Below, in pieces: positions 31,792 through 40,170 of a stretch of DNA of 64,000 nucleotides. The stretch's first letter is position 1, and the number at the start of each line of letters is the position of its first letter. Origin of the DNA: Dolichospermum sp. DET69 (GTDB taxonomy: Bacteria > Cyanobacteriota > Cyanobacteriia > Cyanobacteriales > Nostocaceae). The stretch is from NCBI GenBank assembly GCA_017355425.1, contig CP070233.1, positions 5,179,501 to 5,243,500 on the forward strand, in the 5' to 3' direction. The translations under genes were made by a program, and so were the position numbers. The notes beneath the pieces were generated by a model. The model made no database searches and was not told the DNA's origin. It was given only the letters and a program-made list of their open reading frames with translations.

Positions 31792-33528
31792 ATGCTGTTA
31801 TATTTAAGAATTGAAAATTTTGCTTTAGTTGATCATCTGGAATTGGATTTTGGTGCAGGTTTGAATGTTTTAACAGGGGAAACTGGCGCTGGAAAATCAA
31901 TTATCTTAGATGCCATTGATGCGGTTTTAGGTGGTAAAGTCTCTAGTCGGGTGATTCGGACTGGCACAAATCGTGCTATTGTGGAAGCAACTTTTAGTGT
32001 GACTCCGCCTCTAGCTGCTTGGTTAAATGAACAAGAAATTGATTTAACAGATGATAATGCTGTGATCATTAGTCGAGAAATTACTACCACTACCACTAAT
32101 ATTCGCAGTCGGTCACGAGTGAATGGGGTACTGGTAAATCGTCCCTTAATGGGAGGACTACGGAACTTCTTAGTAGAAATTACGGCACAAGGACAAACAG
32201 TACAAGTGGGACAATCTGCCCAAGTTCGAGATTGGGTAGATTTATATGGTGGTGATACTTTATGGCAAAAACGCCAAAATGTCGCTGCTGCTTTTATTGT
32301 CTATCAACAAGCCCGTCAAGCCCTGGAAAAACGCCGGACATCGGAACGGGAACGACTGCAACAATTGGATTTACTCACCTATCAAGTGCAAGAATTGGGT
32401 GGGGCTAATCTTGATGATGCCCAGGAAATGGAACAGTTAAATCAAGAACGGGACCGCCTGAATCATGTTGTGGATTTACAACAAATGAGTTATAAGGTTT
32501 ATCAGGCTTTGTATCAAGATGATCAGGAAACTCGCACTGCGGCTGATTTATTAGCCGATGGGGAGATGACATTAACTCACATGGTGGCGTATGATTCTCA
32601 ATTACAATCTATGCTAGAATTGGTGCGAGATGCGATCGCAGCAGTCATGGAAGTTGGTAAACAAATTAATATTTATGGGGAAAGTTTAGAAGCAGACCCT
32701 CAACGGTTGGAGGAGGTGGAGGAACGAGTCCGGGAATTAAAACAAATTTGTCGCAAATATGGACCAACTCTGACGGAAGCTATTGCTTATTATGAAAAAA
32801 TTCAAAGTGAGTTAGCCCAATTAAATAATAGTGAACAATCTATAGAAACCTTAGAACAACAAGAAAAATTATATTTACAAGAACTCCAGCAAGTTAGTTA
32901 CCAATTAACCCAATTACGTCAGCAAAGTGCGGCTAATTTAGAATCTCGGTTACTAGCGGAACTCAAACCATTAGCTATGGATAAGGTGAAATTTCAAGTG
33001 GAAATTGTCCCCGTCTCTCCCACAGCTACAGGTGCAGATAAAATTACTTTTATGTTTAGTCCTAATCCTGGTGAACCTATTCAACCATTAACAGAAATTG
33101 CTTCTGGTGGGGAAATGAGCCGATTTTTACTAGCGTTAAAAGCTTGTTTTCACCGAGGGAATGAAGTCGGAACGATGATCTTTGATGAAATTGATGTAGG
33201 GGTTTCTGGTAGAGTTGCCCAAGCTATAGCGGAAAAATTGCACCAACTTAGTCAAGGACATCAAGTATTATGTGTCACCCATCAACCTCTAATTGCCGCC
33301 ATGGCAGATCGTCATTTTCGTGTTGATAAACTAGTAATTAATAAAACCCGAAATAGTAATGATGAACAGCGGACTGTGGTGAGAGTCACCAGTTTAGATA
33401 ATTTAACTACCCGCAGAGAAGAATTAGCGCAGTTAGCCGGTGGTAAATCTGCCAACGAAGCTATCTCCTTTGCAGAATCCTTATTATTACAAGCTGCGAA
33501 TCATCGGGAAACTCAGCAACCAAAATAA
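31792..33528 (+). CDS. recN: DNA repair protein RecN
   Basis: A 578-aa SMC-like ATPase that tethers or processes DNA ends during double-strand-break repair. Walker A is LTGETGAGKSIILDAID near the N-terminus. A central coiled-coil region spans ~180-390. The signature is TEIASGGEMSRFLLALK, Walker B is GTMIFDEIDVGVSG, and the His loop is VLCVTHQPLIAAMAD. The length is typical (550-580 aa). The neighbouring GGGAACA repeats and a downstream hairpin at 33631-33658 suggest a separate transcription unit. Confidence 0.95.
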   Translation: MLLYLRIENFALVDHLELDFGAGLNVLTGETGAGKSIILDAIDAVLGGKVSSRVIRTGTNRAIVEATFSVTPPLAAWLNEQEIDLTDDNAVIISREITTTTTNIRSRSRVNGVLVNRPLMGGLRNFLVEITAQGQTVQVGQSAQVRDWVDLYGGDTLWQKRQNVAAAFIVYQQARQALEKRRTSERERLQQLDLLTYQVQELGGANLDDAQEMEQLNQERDRLNHVVDLQQMSYKVYQALYQDDQETRTAADLLADGEMTLTHMVAYDSQLQSMLELVRDAIAAVMEVGKQINIYGESLEADPQRLEEVEERVRELKQICRKYGPTLTEAIAYYEKIQSELAQLNNSEQSIETLEQQEKLYLQELQQVSYQLTQLRQQSAANLESRLLAELKPLAMDKVKFQVEIVPVSPTATGADKITFMFSPNPGEPIQPLTEIASGGEMSRFLLALKACFHRGNEVGTMIFDEIDVGVSGRVAQAIAEKLHQLSQGHQVLCVTHQPLIAAMADRHFRVDKLVINKTRNSNDEQRTVVRVTSLDNLTTRREELAQLAGGKSANEAISFAESLLLQAANHRETQQPK

Positions 33529-33630
33529 CCGATACAAACAGTTTTTTGAAAACCACAGAATCCATTGATGGATACATCTTTATCAGCGTTCATCAGCGTT
33601 TATCCGCGTTCACTTATTCTTAATATTATC

Positions 33631-33658
33631 GGGTAGCGACCGTAGTTAATCGCTACCC
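33631..33658 (+). terminator. Hairpin after recN
   Basis: GGGTAGCGA (33631-33639) pairs with TCGCTACCC (33650-33658). There is no T-run, so it may be a repeat-type hairpin acting as a weak terminator. Confidence 0.4.
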
Positions 33659-33689
33659 TACAAAAGTGTTATTTATCGAATCGCTGTAA

Positions 33690-35105
33690 GACCCCCGTCT
33701 CAAGGTCTCCTAGGCGGGGGATGTAAAGCGGTTCAAAACGCAGCACTAGGCAGATCAATATTGAGCGTTAGCGAAATAGAATCTGCATAGTAGCTAAGTT
33801 TTTAACAAATCATGATATACTATTTATGTACCATAGTTAGACATAAATGATCGTATTTGAGGCAAAACTTGAAGGACTTGACGAGCAGTATCGAGCGCTT
33901 GATGAAGCGATTAGAACTGCTCGTTTTGTGCGGAATAGTTGCCTAAGATACTGGATGGACAATAAGGGCATTGGACGCTATGACCTGAATAAGTTCTGCG
34001 CTGTACTTGCTGCTAATATTGAGTTTCCTTGGGTATGCAAATTAAACTCAATGGCCAGACAAGCCAGTGCAGAAAGAGCGTGGTCTGCTATTGCTAGGTT
34101 TTTTGATAACTGCAAGAAATGCAAACCAGGGAAGAAAGGTTTTCCAAAGTTTAAGAAAGAACAAACACACGGTTCTGTTGAATACAAAACCTGTGGTTGG
34201 AAACTTTCTGACGACCGCAGGTACATCACTTTTACCGATGGATTTGAAGCAGGAACATTTAAACTTTGGGGAACTCGTGACCTACATTTCTACCAACTCA
34301 AACAGTTTAAAAGAGTGCGGGTTGTGCGTCGTGCTGATGGGTATTATGCCCAGTTTTGCATTGACCAAGAACGAGTAGAAAGGCGTGAACCAACGGGTAA
34401 GACTATTGGTATTGATGTGGGATTGAACCATTTCTACACCGATAGTAACGGTGAAACAATCGCCAATCCTAGACATCTTCGCCAGAGTGAGAAGTCTTTA
34501 AAACGATTGCAACGCCGGATGTCCAAGACTAAAAAGGGTTCTCAAAATAGAGTCAAGTTGAGAAATAAACTGGCGCGTAAGCACCTGAAAGTAAGTCGCC
34601 AACGTAAAGACTTTGCTGTAAAAACAGCAAGGTGCGTAGTGAAGTCTAACGACCTTGTGGCGTATGAAGATTTGATGGTGCGGAATATGGTCAAGAATCA
34701 CCGATTGGCGAAATCAATTAATGATGCGTCATGGTCGTTGTTCCGTGAATGGGTTGAGTATTTTGGTAAAGTGTTTGGTGTGGTAACTGTTGCCGTGCCG
34801 CCCCACTTCACCTCACAAAACTGCTCAAATTGTGGGCAAGTGGTTAAGAAAACCCTTAGCACTAGAACCCATATATGCCCGCATTGTGGACATACACAAG
34901 ATCGCGATGGGAACGCAGCGCGGAACATACTAGAAAAAGGTCTAAGTACGGTGGGTCACACCGGAACTAACGCCTCTGGAGAGACTGACCAATACTTGAG
35001 TGAGGTAACTCCTTCAAGCAAGTCAACTCGTGGAAAGAGGAAACCCAAAGAGCGATCTTTGGAATCCCCACCCTCTACGGAGTAGGGTGGGGAGGATGTC
35101 AACTA
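33690..35105 (+). mobile_element. TnpB-only IS200/IS605-family element (IS605 OrfB type, no TnpA)
   Basis: The left end has a hairpin CCCCCG...CGGGGG (33692-33720) about 127 bp before tnpB. The right end has a perfect 10-bp stem TCCCCACCCT/AGGGTGGGGA (35065-35074 and 35084-35093) overlapping the tnpB stop, then GGATGTCAAC. Two other right ends in this window also finish in GTGTCAA. No tnpA lies inside, so it would move only with a Y1 transposase supplied in trans. Exact boundaries and the target motif at the left edge cannot be fixed by eye. Confidence 0.72.
33847..35085 (+). CDS. tnpB: RNA-guided endonuclease TnpB (IS200/IS605 OrfB)
   Basis: A 412-aa protein. The N-terminal helix-turn-helix/REC-like region starts MIVFEAKLEGLDEQYRALDEAIRTARFVRN. 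The RuvC-like nuclease residues are all present: D190 (IGIDVGLNHF), E274 (AYEDLMVRNM) and D354 (QDRDGNAARNI). The zinc finger is intact, with C326/C329 (CSNCG) and C344/C347 (CPHCG). It should cut DNA matching a guide carried by the omega-RNA made from the element's right end. The frame is undisturbed, so activity is plausible. It lies 29 bp from the convergent fasciclin gene. Confidence 0.92.
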   Translation: MIVFEAKLEGLDEQYRALDEAIRTARFVRNSCLRYWMDNKGIGRYDLNKFCAVLAANIEFPWVCKLNSMARQASAERAWSAIARFFDNCKKCKPGKKGFPKFKKEQTHGSVEYKTCGWKLSDDRRYITFTDGFEAGTFKLWGTRDLHFYQLKQFKRVRVVRRADGYYAQFCIDQERVERREPTGKTIGIDVGLNHFYTDSNGETIANPRHLRQSEKSLKRLQRRMSKTKKGSQNRVKLRNKLARKHLKVSRQRKDFAVKTARCVVKSNDLVAYEDLMVRNMVKNHRLAKSINDASWSLFREWVEYFGKVFGVVTVAVPPHFTSQNCSNCGQVVKKTLSTRTHICPHCGHTQDRDGNAARNILEKGLSTVGHTGTNASGETDQYLSEVTPSSKSTRGKRKPKERSLESPPSTE

Positions 35106-35125
35106 AACACTTACTTATGCAGGAA
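34960..35125 (+). ncRNA. Predicted omega-RNA region of the TnpB element
   Basis: Omega-RNAs of IS200/IS605 TnpB overlap the 3' end of tnpB, run through the right-end hairpin (here 35065-35093) and take their guide from the flanking DNA. The guide would begin about 35105, in the short gap and stop region of the fasciclin gene. Start point and scaffold length are inferred from the family, not seen. Confidence 0.45.
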
Positions 35126-35516
35126 TCAAGACTGTATCAATGACATGAATAACGCCATTATCAGCAGCAATATCTGGTGTTGCTACAGTAGCATTATTTA
35201 TCTTCACACCATGAGAAGCGTCAATTTTTACATCTGAACCCTCTACAGTAGTAGCTGATTTAAGTTTAGCTACATCAGCAGCTAATACTTTACCAGAAAC
35301 AACATGATAAGTCAGGATTTTCTGGAGCTTGGGAATATCCTTCAGTAAAGAATCTACCGTGCCTTTTGGCAGTTTAGCAAACGCCTCATCAGTAGGTGCA
35401 AAAAGAGTAAATGGTCCATCACCTTTGAGAGTATCAACTAACCCAGCGGCTTTAACCGCAGCAATTAAGGTACTGAAAGAGCCAGCTTTTACAGCAGTAT
35501 CAACAATGTCAGCCAT
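35115..35516 (-). CDS. Fasciclin (FAS1) domain protein
   Basis: A 133-aa single FAS1 domain. The H1 motif is [19 protein letters not shown], the YH motif is [11 protein letters not shown], and the H2 motif is [17 protein letters not shown]1 domains mediate adhesion. This one has no signal peptide (starts [17 protein letters not shown]), as is common for short cyanobacterial FAS1 proteins, so its location is unclear. The TnpB element has inserted just beyond its 3' end without damaging it. Confidence 0.92.
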   Translation of the reverse strand: MADIVDTAVKAGSFSTLIAAVKAAGLVDTLKGDGPFTLFAPTDEAFAKLPKGTVDSLLKDIPKLQKILTYHVVSGKVLAADVAKLKSATTVEGSDVKIDASHGVKINNATVATPDIAADNGVIHVIDTVLIPA

Positions 35517-35612
35517 GTTTTTTCACTAATTTCTCAACATTTCCTGACTAATGTAAACATTTCTATAGTGGATTTAATCTATCTTTGGATATGTACTTAA
35601 GCTCAAGGCAGA

Positions 35613-35676
35613 ATTTAGAATTTAGAATTTAGAATTTAGAATTTAGAATTTAGAATTTAGAATTTAGAATTTAGAA
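35613..35676 (+). repeat. Heptameric short tandem repeat (AATTTAG)n
   Basis: About nine direct copies of AATTTAG in a row, a cyanobacterial STRR class different from the GGGAACA arrays. Confidence 0.9.
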
Positions 35677-35680
35677 TGAA

Positions 35681-35869
35681 TACAGCCCACATTCCGCACT
35701 TCATTTTGTAATACATCAAGATTACCAATATCGGGCTAATAATGGTCAGATAGGGATCACATAACCACCAGGAAAAACCAGGATTAATACTTAATAAAAC
35801 TACCCCAATTTAGTAACATTTTTTGAAGTATTAGTATGTGACATTTTGAAGTGCGGAATGCCGGCTGTA
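35681..35869. mobile_element. 189-bp MITE, family with CATTCCGCACTTCA termini (copy 1)
   Basis: The left terminus TACAGCCCACATTCCGCACT (35681-35700) mirrors the right terminus ending GTGCGGAATGCCGGCTGTA (35851-35869) with two mismatches. TA stands at both outer edges and could be a TA target duplication of the IS630/mariner kind (inference). A second copy, interrupted by another element, spans about 38862-39226. Confidence 0.72.
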
Positions 35870-36087
35870 GGGGAAAGTATAGATTACACAAAAAGCGATA
35901 AAGGAGGAGTTGGCATCATCTTTAAGTTTTTGCTCTATTTATGTTAAAATTTTAGGACTATAGGTTTTCTAGCTCTGGTAAGGTACGTATTCAGTAAACC
36001 ACAAACCTTTAAAAACCAACGTAAAACCAATAGTTTCAGCCATTAAAAATACTCCTTATTCATGATTAGTAATAGAGCGTTGATAAA

Positions 36088-36465
36088 ATGAAAGACATAT
36101 TTTTTGATGCCTTTAAAATAATACGGAACTCTTTAACAAGTCCTTTAGAGAACTCCATAATTACCCGAAGCAATAGTGATACTGGTAGGACTCTTTATTC
36201 TCGTGGATCTTATGAATCATCAGAACTAGATACAGAAAATAGAAGGTTAAAAAATGAAATTACCATTAGCCCTATGTTCAAGTTGGGGTTTTGGGCAGCA
36301 TTAGTTTTAACAAGTGCTTCTTTGGTTTTATCGTTTTTCCTTCTGCCTAAAGACGCGCAAACTATATTATCTGAGCAGCAAAAGCAACTTTTTGAAACCT
36401 GTAATACTACTTGGAAAATGGGATTTGGAGCGATTATTGGTTTGATAGGAGGTAAGGCAACTTAG
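36088..36465 (+). CDS. Small membrane protein, unknown
   Basis: A 125-aa protein. A soluble N-terminal half with Ser/Arg-rich and charged stretches is followed by two hydrophobic segments (LGFWAALVLTSASLVLSFFLL, about 66-86, and MGFGAIIGLIGG, about 110-121). A hydrophilic KDAQTILSEQQKQLFETC hairpin lies between them. The second segment is short for a membrane span. No family was recognised. The promoter region carries the adjacent MITE. It is the last gene before the ISL3 element. Confidence 0.5.
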   Translation: MKDIFFDAFKIIRNSLTSPLENSIITRSNSDTGRTLYSRGSYESSELDTENRRLKNEITISPMFKLGFWAALVLTSASLVLSFFLLPKDAQTILSEQQKQLFETCNTTWKMGFGAIIGLIGGKAT

Positions 36466-36586
36466 CTTAAGCGTTACCTCTTTTTGTCAATTTTCGTGGA
36501 TTCACATCTTGCATAAATAAAAATTGATATTGATGTGGTTCAATTACATAGTATTAAGCCTTTTCTCCTGACCTGTCTCCTACTTC

Positions 36587-37537
36587 ACGAATTCGGCTCT
36601 TCGGTACTTGCTATGCTAAACTATTAAACAAAATGCCAGTTTAATAAGCATCTAATTCGGAAATTCTCAAAGTTTTTAAATCCATATCCGTGTCACTTGA
36701 ACATCCTCCCACATATCGAATAAATCCCCTTGTCAATAGGGTTTGAGATGCGCTAACCCTGCATTCCATAAGGGTTTGTTTGATTATTTCTTGTGTTCGT
36801 CCACTTAAAATTGCATTTAGTTTACTTTGATCTAAATCTACTAATACCGCACAGTAATTTCCATGTCCTTTCTTCAAAGCTATTTCATCAATTCCTAGTC
36901 TTTTCAGATTTATAGGTTTTAAATTTGGTAGTTCTGACGATGCGTCTTTTAACATTCTTTCTATTTCGTCTTCTGTTACTATACCTTTTGCTGCTACACT
37001 ATGAATATCATTTTCTGAAACTTCTTGTATCGTCTTATGTGCAAGACGGTTTGTATAGGTTCTTTTCTTTTTTACAAAATCTAAATCTTCACTAAACGGT
37101 TTTTTACATTTTTCACATTTAAACTGTCGGCGATTAATTTCTAAAAATACTTCTTTTTCTCCAAACGGGAGATCCTTAATAATATGTCTATGATTTTGAT
37201 GTAATTTATGGCTGGTTGTGCCACACTTAGGACAGGTAGCAAATGACTTTTCTTGTTCAATTTGTAAAATCATCCCAATTCCAGTGTGAAGACGATGTGA
37301 TATAACTTTTACATCGCTTAAATCAAGAATCTCTGTTAGAACTTTAATATCTCTTTTACCAGTCATAGCACTAATTTCATCTAAAAATAATCTGCATTGT
37401 ATTTATAGTTAATAACAAATATTCTTTATATGTCAACCTTTACAGCACTTTTAGATATTTATTGATACATTTTGTAATATTTTTTAGTGAGCGTAGCTAA
37501 TAGTTTGGCATAACAACTACCGAAGAGCCACGAATTC
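36587..37537 (-). mobile_element. ISL3-family insertion sequence, internally deleted, with 8-bp target duplication
   Basis: The element is 36595-37529 (935 bp). Its termini GGCTCTTCGGTACTTGCTAT and the inverse of the right end (GGCTCTTCGGTAGTTGTTAT) agree at 29 of 32 positions. It is flanked by perfect 8-bp direct repeats ACGAATTC (36587-36594 and 37530-37537). ISL3 elements make 8-bp duplications and start with GG. The full family length is about 1.3-1.5 kb, so internal sequence has been lost. Confidence 0.92.
36641..37366 (-). pseudogene. ISL3 transposase, C-terminally truncated
   Basis: A 241-aa product. An N-terminal zinc finger (CPKCGTTSHKLHQNH ... CEKCKKPF) is followed by helix-turn-helix segments. 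The start of the DDE catalytic core reads LGIDEIALKKGHGNYCAVLVD, with LSGRTQEIIKQTL after it. The family normally continues for another ~150 residues to the remaining catalytic acids. Here the frame switches after TLMECRVSAS into unrelated residues and ends LRISELDAY at the IS terminus. The catalytic triad is therefore incomplete and the product should be inactive in catalysis. Confidence 0.85.
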
Positions 37538-37538
37538 T

Positions 37539-38240
37539 ATGTTTTTAACATCTATACACTTTCTAAGTGAGTTTCAAGAAGAGATAAAGTCAAGACTGCT
37601 AGGGGTCTTGCGAAAAATTATTCCATTATCTGTGAACTATGAGTATGAAGGCTTGATTTTACGGATTGTGAATCATAGTGAAATTCTATCAAAAAGTGAC
37701 CTTATTGAGCTAGGAAATTTCATTACTCAAGAACTTGATCTTTTTAGTATCGAGGAGTTCTCTTTGCTTGAAAGTATAATAATAGACACGAAAAAAGATT
37801 TAAATGTAGAAGGCTTTTGGAGGGCTAAATTTTCTAAAAATAAGAATAATCCAAAGGAAACTACTGGTGTCTATGCCTGGATTTTTTTAAATGCTGCTTA
37901 CCTAACTACACTTAAAGATTTCAAAACAACTTTAGCGCATGAATATGGACACCATTGGACAATACTATACTTTATTAAGAATCATGGGTTTCAACTAGAA
38001 CAAAGGCTATCGGATCAATACTATCAACTTCGAGGACTAAACAACAAAGATTATGCTCCCGATTATACTAAAGGTTGGCTGAGGTGTGATAGAGAAATTA
38101 TAGCGGAGGATTATCGTGTAATTTCTGCTTATTCACCTCACAATCAAGAACATAGAATGGCTAGTGATTCAGGCATCGAACTAACGTTTCCTAATGAAGA
38201 AATCAAGTTATATATAAAAGGGCTAAAACAACAACAGTAA
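37539..38240 (+). CDS. Putative HEXXH metalloprotease, unknown family
   Basis: A 233-aa protein. HEYGHH at about residues 135-140 (TLAHEYGHHWTILYF) is a HEXXH zinc-site helix. About 50 residues on, DREIIAEDYRVIS offers Glu ligands in a gluzincin-like spacing. The N-terminal half has alternating helices and strands with no recognised domain. The ATG is only 2 bp past the right target duplication of the ISL3 element, so the IS sits exactly in its 5' region. The native promoter, or even the first codons, may have been cut off. No signal peptide is seen. Confidence 0.6.
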   Translation: MFLTSIHFLSEFQEEIKSRLLGVLRKIIPLSVNYEYEGLILRIVNHSEILSKSDLIELGNFITQELDLFSIEEFSLLESIIIDTKKDLNVEGFWRAKFSKNKNNPKETTGVYAWIFLNAAYLTTLKDFKTTLAHEYGHHWTILYFIKNHGFQLEQRLSDQYYQLRGLNNKDYAPDYTKGWLRCDREIIAEDYRVISAYSPHNQEHRMASDSGIELTFPNEEIKLYIKGLKQQQ

Positions 38241-38399
38241 ATCTATGTAACCTGAATCCATACTAACTAGTATTTTGATCCAAAGCAGGCATAATCTATG
38301 CTACTGGTATTTGTAGTTATCAAAACCAGTAAATTCATTTGTTGGCAAATAGGTTAGAAATCTTTTAGATTTTTTACGCTGTTGTGCCAACACAAAGCC

Positions 38400-38657
38400 T
38401 TAAGATTTGATAATAGCTCTGAATGGTCTGTAATAAATACCCTTTGCCTTGGGACGAACTTCGGATATACAACCATCTGTACTAATGTTAATGCTTGTTT
38501 CATCCTCTTTTTCCAGGTCTTCTTTGGCTACACTAAAAAATATTCCATTCTTTGCGTCCTGCAATTTCTCCTCTAGATACCTAATTTTTCTTCTAGGAGC
38601 GCCTGCCTCCTTAGCATTTTCAAGGAGTTGTTTAAGTCTATCGATTGTTACACGCAT
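38400..38657 (-). CDS. Small charged protein, unknown
   Basis: An 85-aa protein. The N-terminal half is a helical pair (DRLKQLLENAKEAGAPRRKI, then LEEKLQDAKNG). The C-terminal half has an acidic stretch and ends in ISEVRPKAKGIYYRPFRAI. GAGGAAC stands 7 bases before the ATG at 38657, which decides this start over the upstream one at 38681. No family was recognised. It is convergent with the HEXXH gene. Confidence 0.5.
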   Translation of the reverse strand: MRVTIDRLKQLLENAKEAGAPRRKIRYLEEKLQDAKNGIFFSVAKEDLEKEDETSINISTDGCISEVRPKAKGIYYRPFRAIIKS

Positions 38658-38861
38658 AATTTTGTTCCTCAAATAGTTCAAAGGCTTTAGGTATAAAAAC
38701 CTTCACAGCTTTCCATACATTGGAACCGTTAATAGAAAGACTGAGTTTTTGAGCGTTTTAATGATTCTTTCACATCCTTAATTAAACCGTGGATTTTGTT
38801 TACAATGGTCTGTTGTATGTATAACTTATATGTAAATTTTATGTAAAAGTTGTGTTAGAGT

Positions 38862-39226
38862 TAGATCCGACATTCCGTACTTCATAATGTAGTATGAGCC
38901 TTTTCAAGAATTATTCTTAATAAGGGTCAAAGGCTTACGTATTAAAACTTGAAATATTTGGCTCTTCGGTGCTTACTATGCTAAATTAACCAATAAAATC
39001 TTAAAATCCTTGCCATATAAGGATTATAGGTTGATTGGACATAAATTTGGCATCAAAAACAATAAAGTCCTTTATTTATAAGGGTTCTGGGGTAAATAAA
39101 CTCATATTTGGCATAACAAATACCGAAGAGCCAAATATTTGATAAAATATGTATTTTTAAGGACAATAAAAAATAAAATTAAGGAAACATTCGCATATTA
39201 CAAAATAAAGTGCGGAATATGGGTTA
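38862..39226. mobile_element. CATTCCGCACTTCA-family MITE, copy 2, interrupted
   Basis: The left terminus CGACATTCCGTACTTCATAA (38869-38888) and the right terminus ACAAAATAAAGTGCGGAATA (39200-39219) match the termini of copy 1 (35681-35869). Removing the nested element and one of its 8-bp duplications leaves about 184 bp, the same size as copy 1. Confidence 0.7.
38952..39140. mobile_element. 173-bp ISL3-derived MITE with 8-bp target duplication, nested
   Basis: The element is 38960-39132. It starts GGCTCTTCGGTGCTTACTAT and ends in the inverse ATACCGAAGAGCC, the termini of the ISL3 element at 36595-37529. It is flanked by perfect duplications AAATATTT (38952-38959 and 39133-39140). It has no coding sequence and was probably mobilised by an ISL3 transposase. 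Confidence 0.9.
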
Positions 39227-39266
39227 GATAATGTAAAACTTTTACAAAAGTCATTGTGAGTGAGTA

Positions 39267-39896
39267 ATGAGCCGATCACATCGAGCATCAAAAGAAGGAA
39301 TTCAAAAGCTTTATCAAACATTTTATATTTATGGTAGAACGCAGGATTACCTAGCTGGAACAGTAGGGTGTACTCGACAAACTGTAAACAAATTTTTAGC
39401 AGGACGACCTATTGATAAGCGATTATTTCAAGCTCTGTGTGATGAGTTACGGTTGAACTGGCAAGATATTGCTGAACTAGAGATGGAAGAATATGAAAAT
39501 TCCAGGACTGTTGGTAGTATTAATAGAACCAGGAATACTTTTGCATTCGCAACTGAAGAAACTATATCAATACCTCTAAAAGAAGGACAAGACAGTAACC
39601 AAACTATTGTTACATATATTACCAATGGCGGGGAATTTGTTATTAAAATCCCAGGTGATATTAATAGCTTTTTACAAAATGTTGAAGAACAAAATATTTG
39701 GCTGGAAGCTGTAAAGAGAACTTCAGGTGATCAAAATGTAAAAATAGTTAAAATTGAAAGAGGTAGTATCAAAATAATCTTTAATGTTTCTCAAGATGGG
39801 ATTAAAAACCTAGCGAAACTAATTAACTCAGGCAAACTTGAGGACAACCTAGACTGCGATCGCCTCATTACCGTAGACGATCGCTCTCATCATTAG
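39267..39896 (+). CDS. HTH protein with conflict-system-type C-terminal module
   Basis: A 209-aa protein. Residues ~1-75 form the helix-turn-helix domain found at the N-terminus of many cyanobacterial NB-ARC/NACHT proteins (MSRSHRASKEGIQKLYQTF, TRQTVNKFLAGRPIDKRLF, LCDELRLNWQDIAE). After an N/T-rich linker, residues ~125-195 (GGEFVIKIPGDI...VKIVKIERGSIKIIF...GIKNLAKLINSGKL) resemble the small domain often coupled to such immune-like receptors and effectors. Here the two stand together with no NTPase. It may be a free adaptor or regulator. No partner gene is adjacent. Confidence 0.6.
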   Translation: MSRSHRASKEGIQKLYQTFYIYGRTQDYLAGTVGCTRQTVNKFLAGRPIDKRLFQALCDELRLNWQDIAELEMEEYENSRTVGSINRTRNTFAFATEETISIPLKEGQDSNQTIVTYITNGGEFVIKIPGDINSFLQNVEEQNIWLEAVKRTSGDQNVKIVKIERGSIKIIFNVSQDGIKNLAKLINSGKLEDNLDCDRLITVDDRSHH

Positions 39897-39909
39897 TATC
39901 ATTCCCCAC

Positions 39910-40170
39910 TCAAAACAGACTCAACTGCTTTCCCACATCACCTTGAGGCTCAACAACCGAAAGTAACTCATCTCGTTTTTTAGCCATCAACTCCAAATAA
40001 TACCCACTGGAATAGGCTTCAGAATTAGTCAATCCCGTAATTCCTTGATAAAACGTGACAACATCCCCAGTATTACCCAGAACCAAAAGAGCCTTTTCAC
40101 CTTTCTTAATTTTCCGAGTAACCTGTAACTGCCTATCTTTTCCTTTGACTTTGAACTCGTAAATTATCAT
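39910..40170 (-). pseudogene. Chimeric ORF beginning with a TnpB N-terminus
   Basis: The first 14 residues, MIIYEFKVKGKDRQ, are the standard start of IS200/IS605 TnpB. Upstream at about 40230-40260 lies a hairpin (GAGGCTAAAGCCTC) in the position of a TnpB-element left end. After residue 14 the sequence (LQVTRKIKKGEKALLVLGNT...) no longer resembles TnpB, although it ends in QLSLF, a common TnpB tail. It is best read as an internally deleted or recombined tnpB relic; a short real gene is possible. Confidence 0.45.

Larger units (their letters stand above)
35517..36087. other. Intergenic region with STRR and a MITE
   Basis: 571 bp. It holds an (AATTTAG)n heptamer array at 35613-35676 and a 189-bp MITE at 35681-35869. 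The fasciclin promoter lies near 35520-35600. No gene is seen. Confidence 0.6.
38682..39266. other. Intergenic region occupied by two nested MITEs
   Basis: 585 bp. About 365 bp are a MITE (38862-39226) interrupted by a 173-bp ISL3-type MITE. No gene is seen. Confidence 0.7.
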
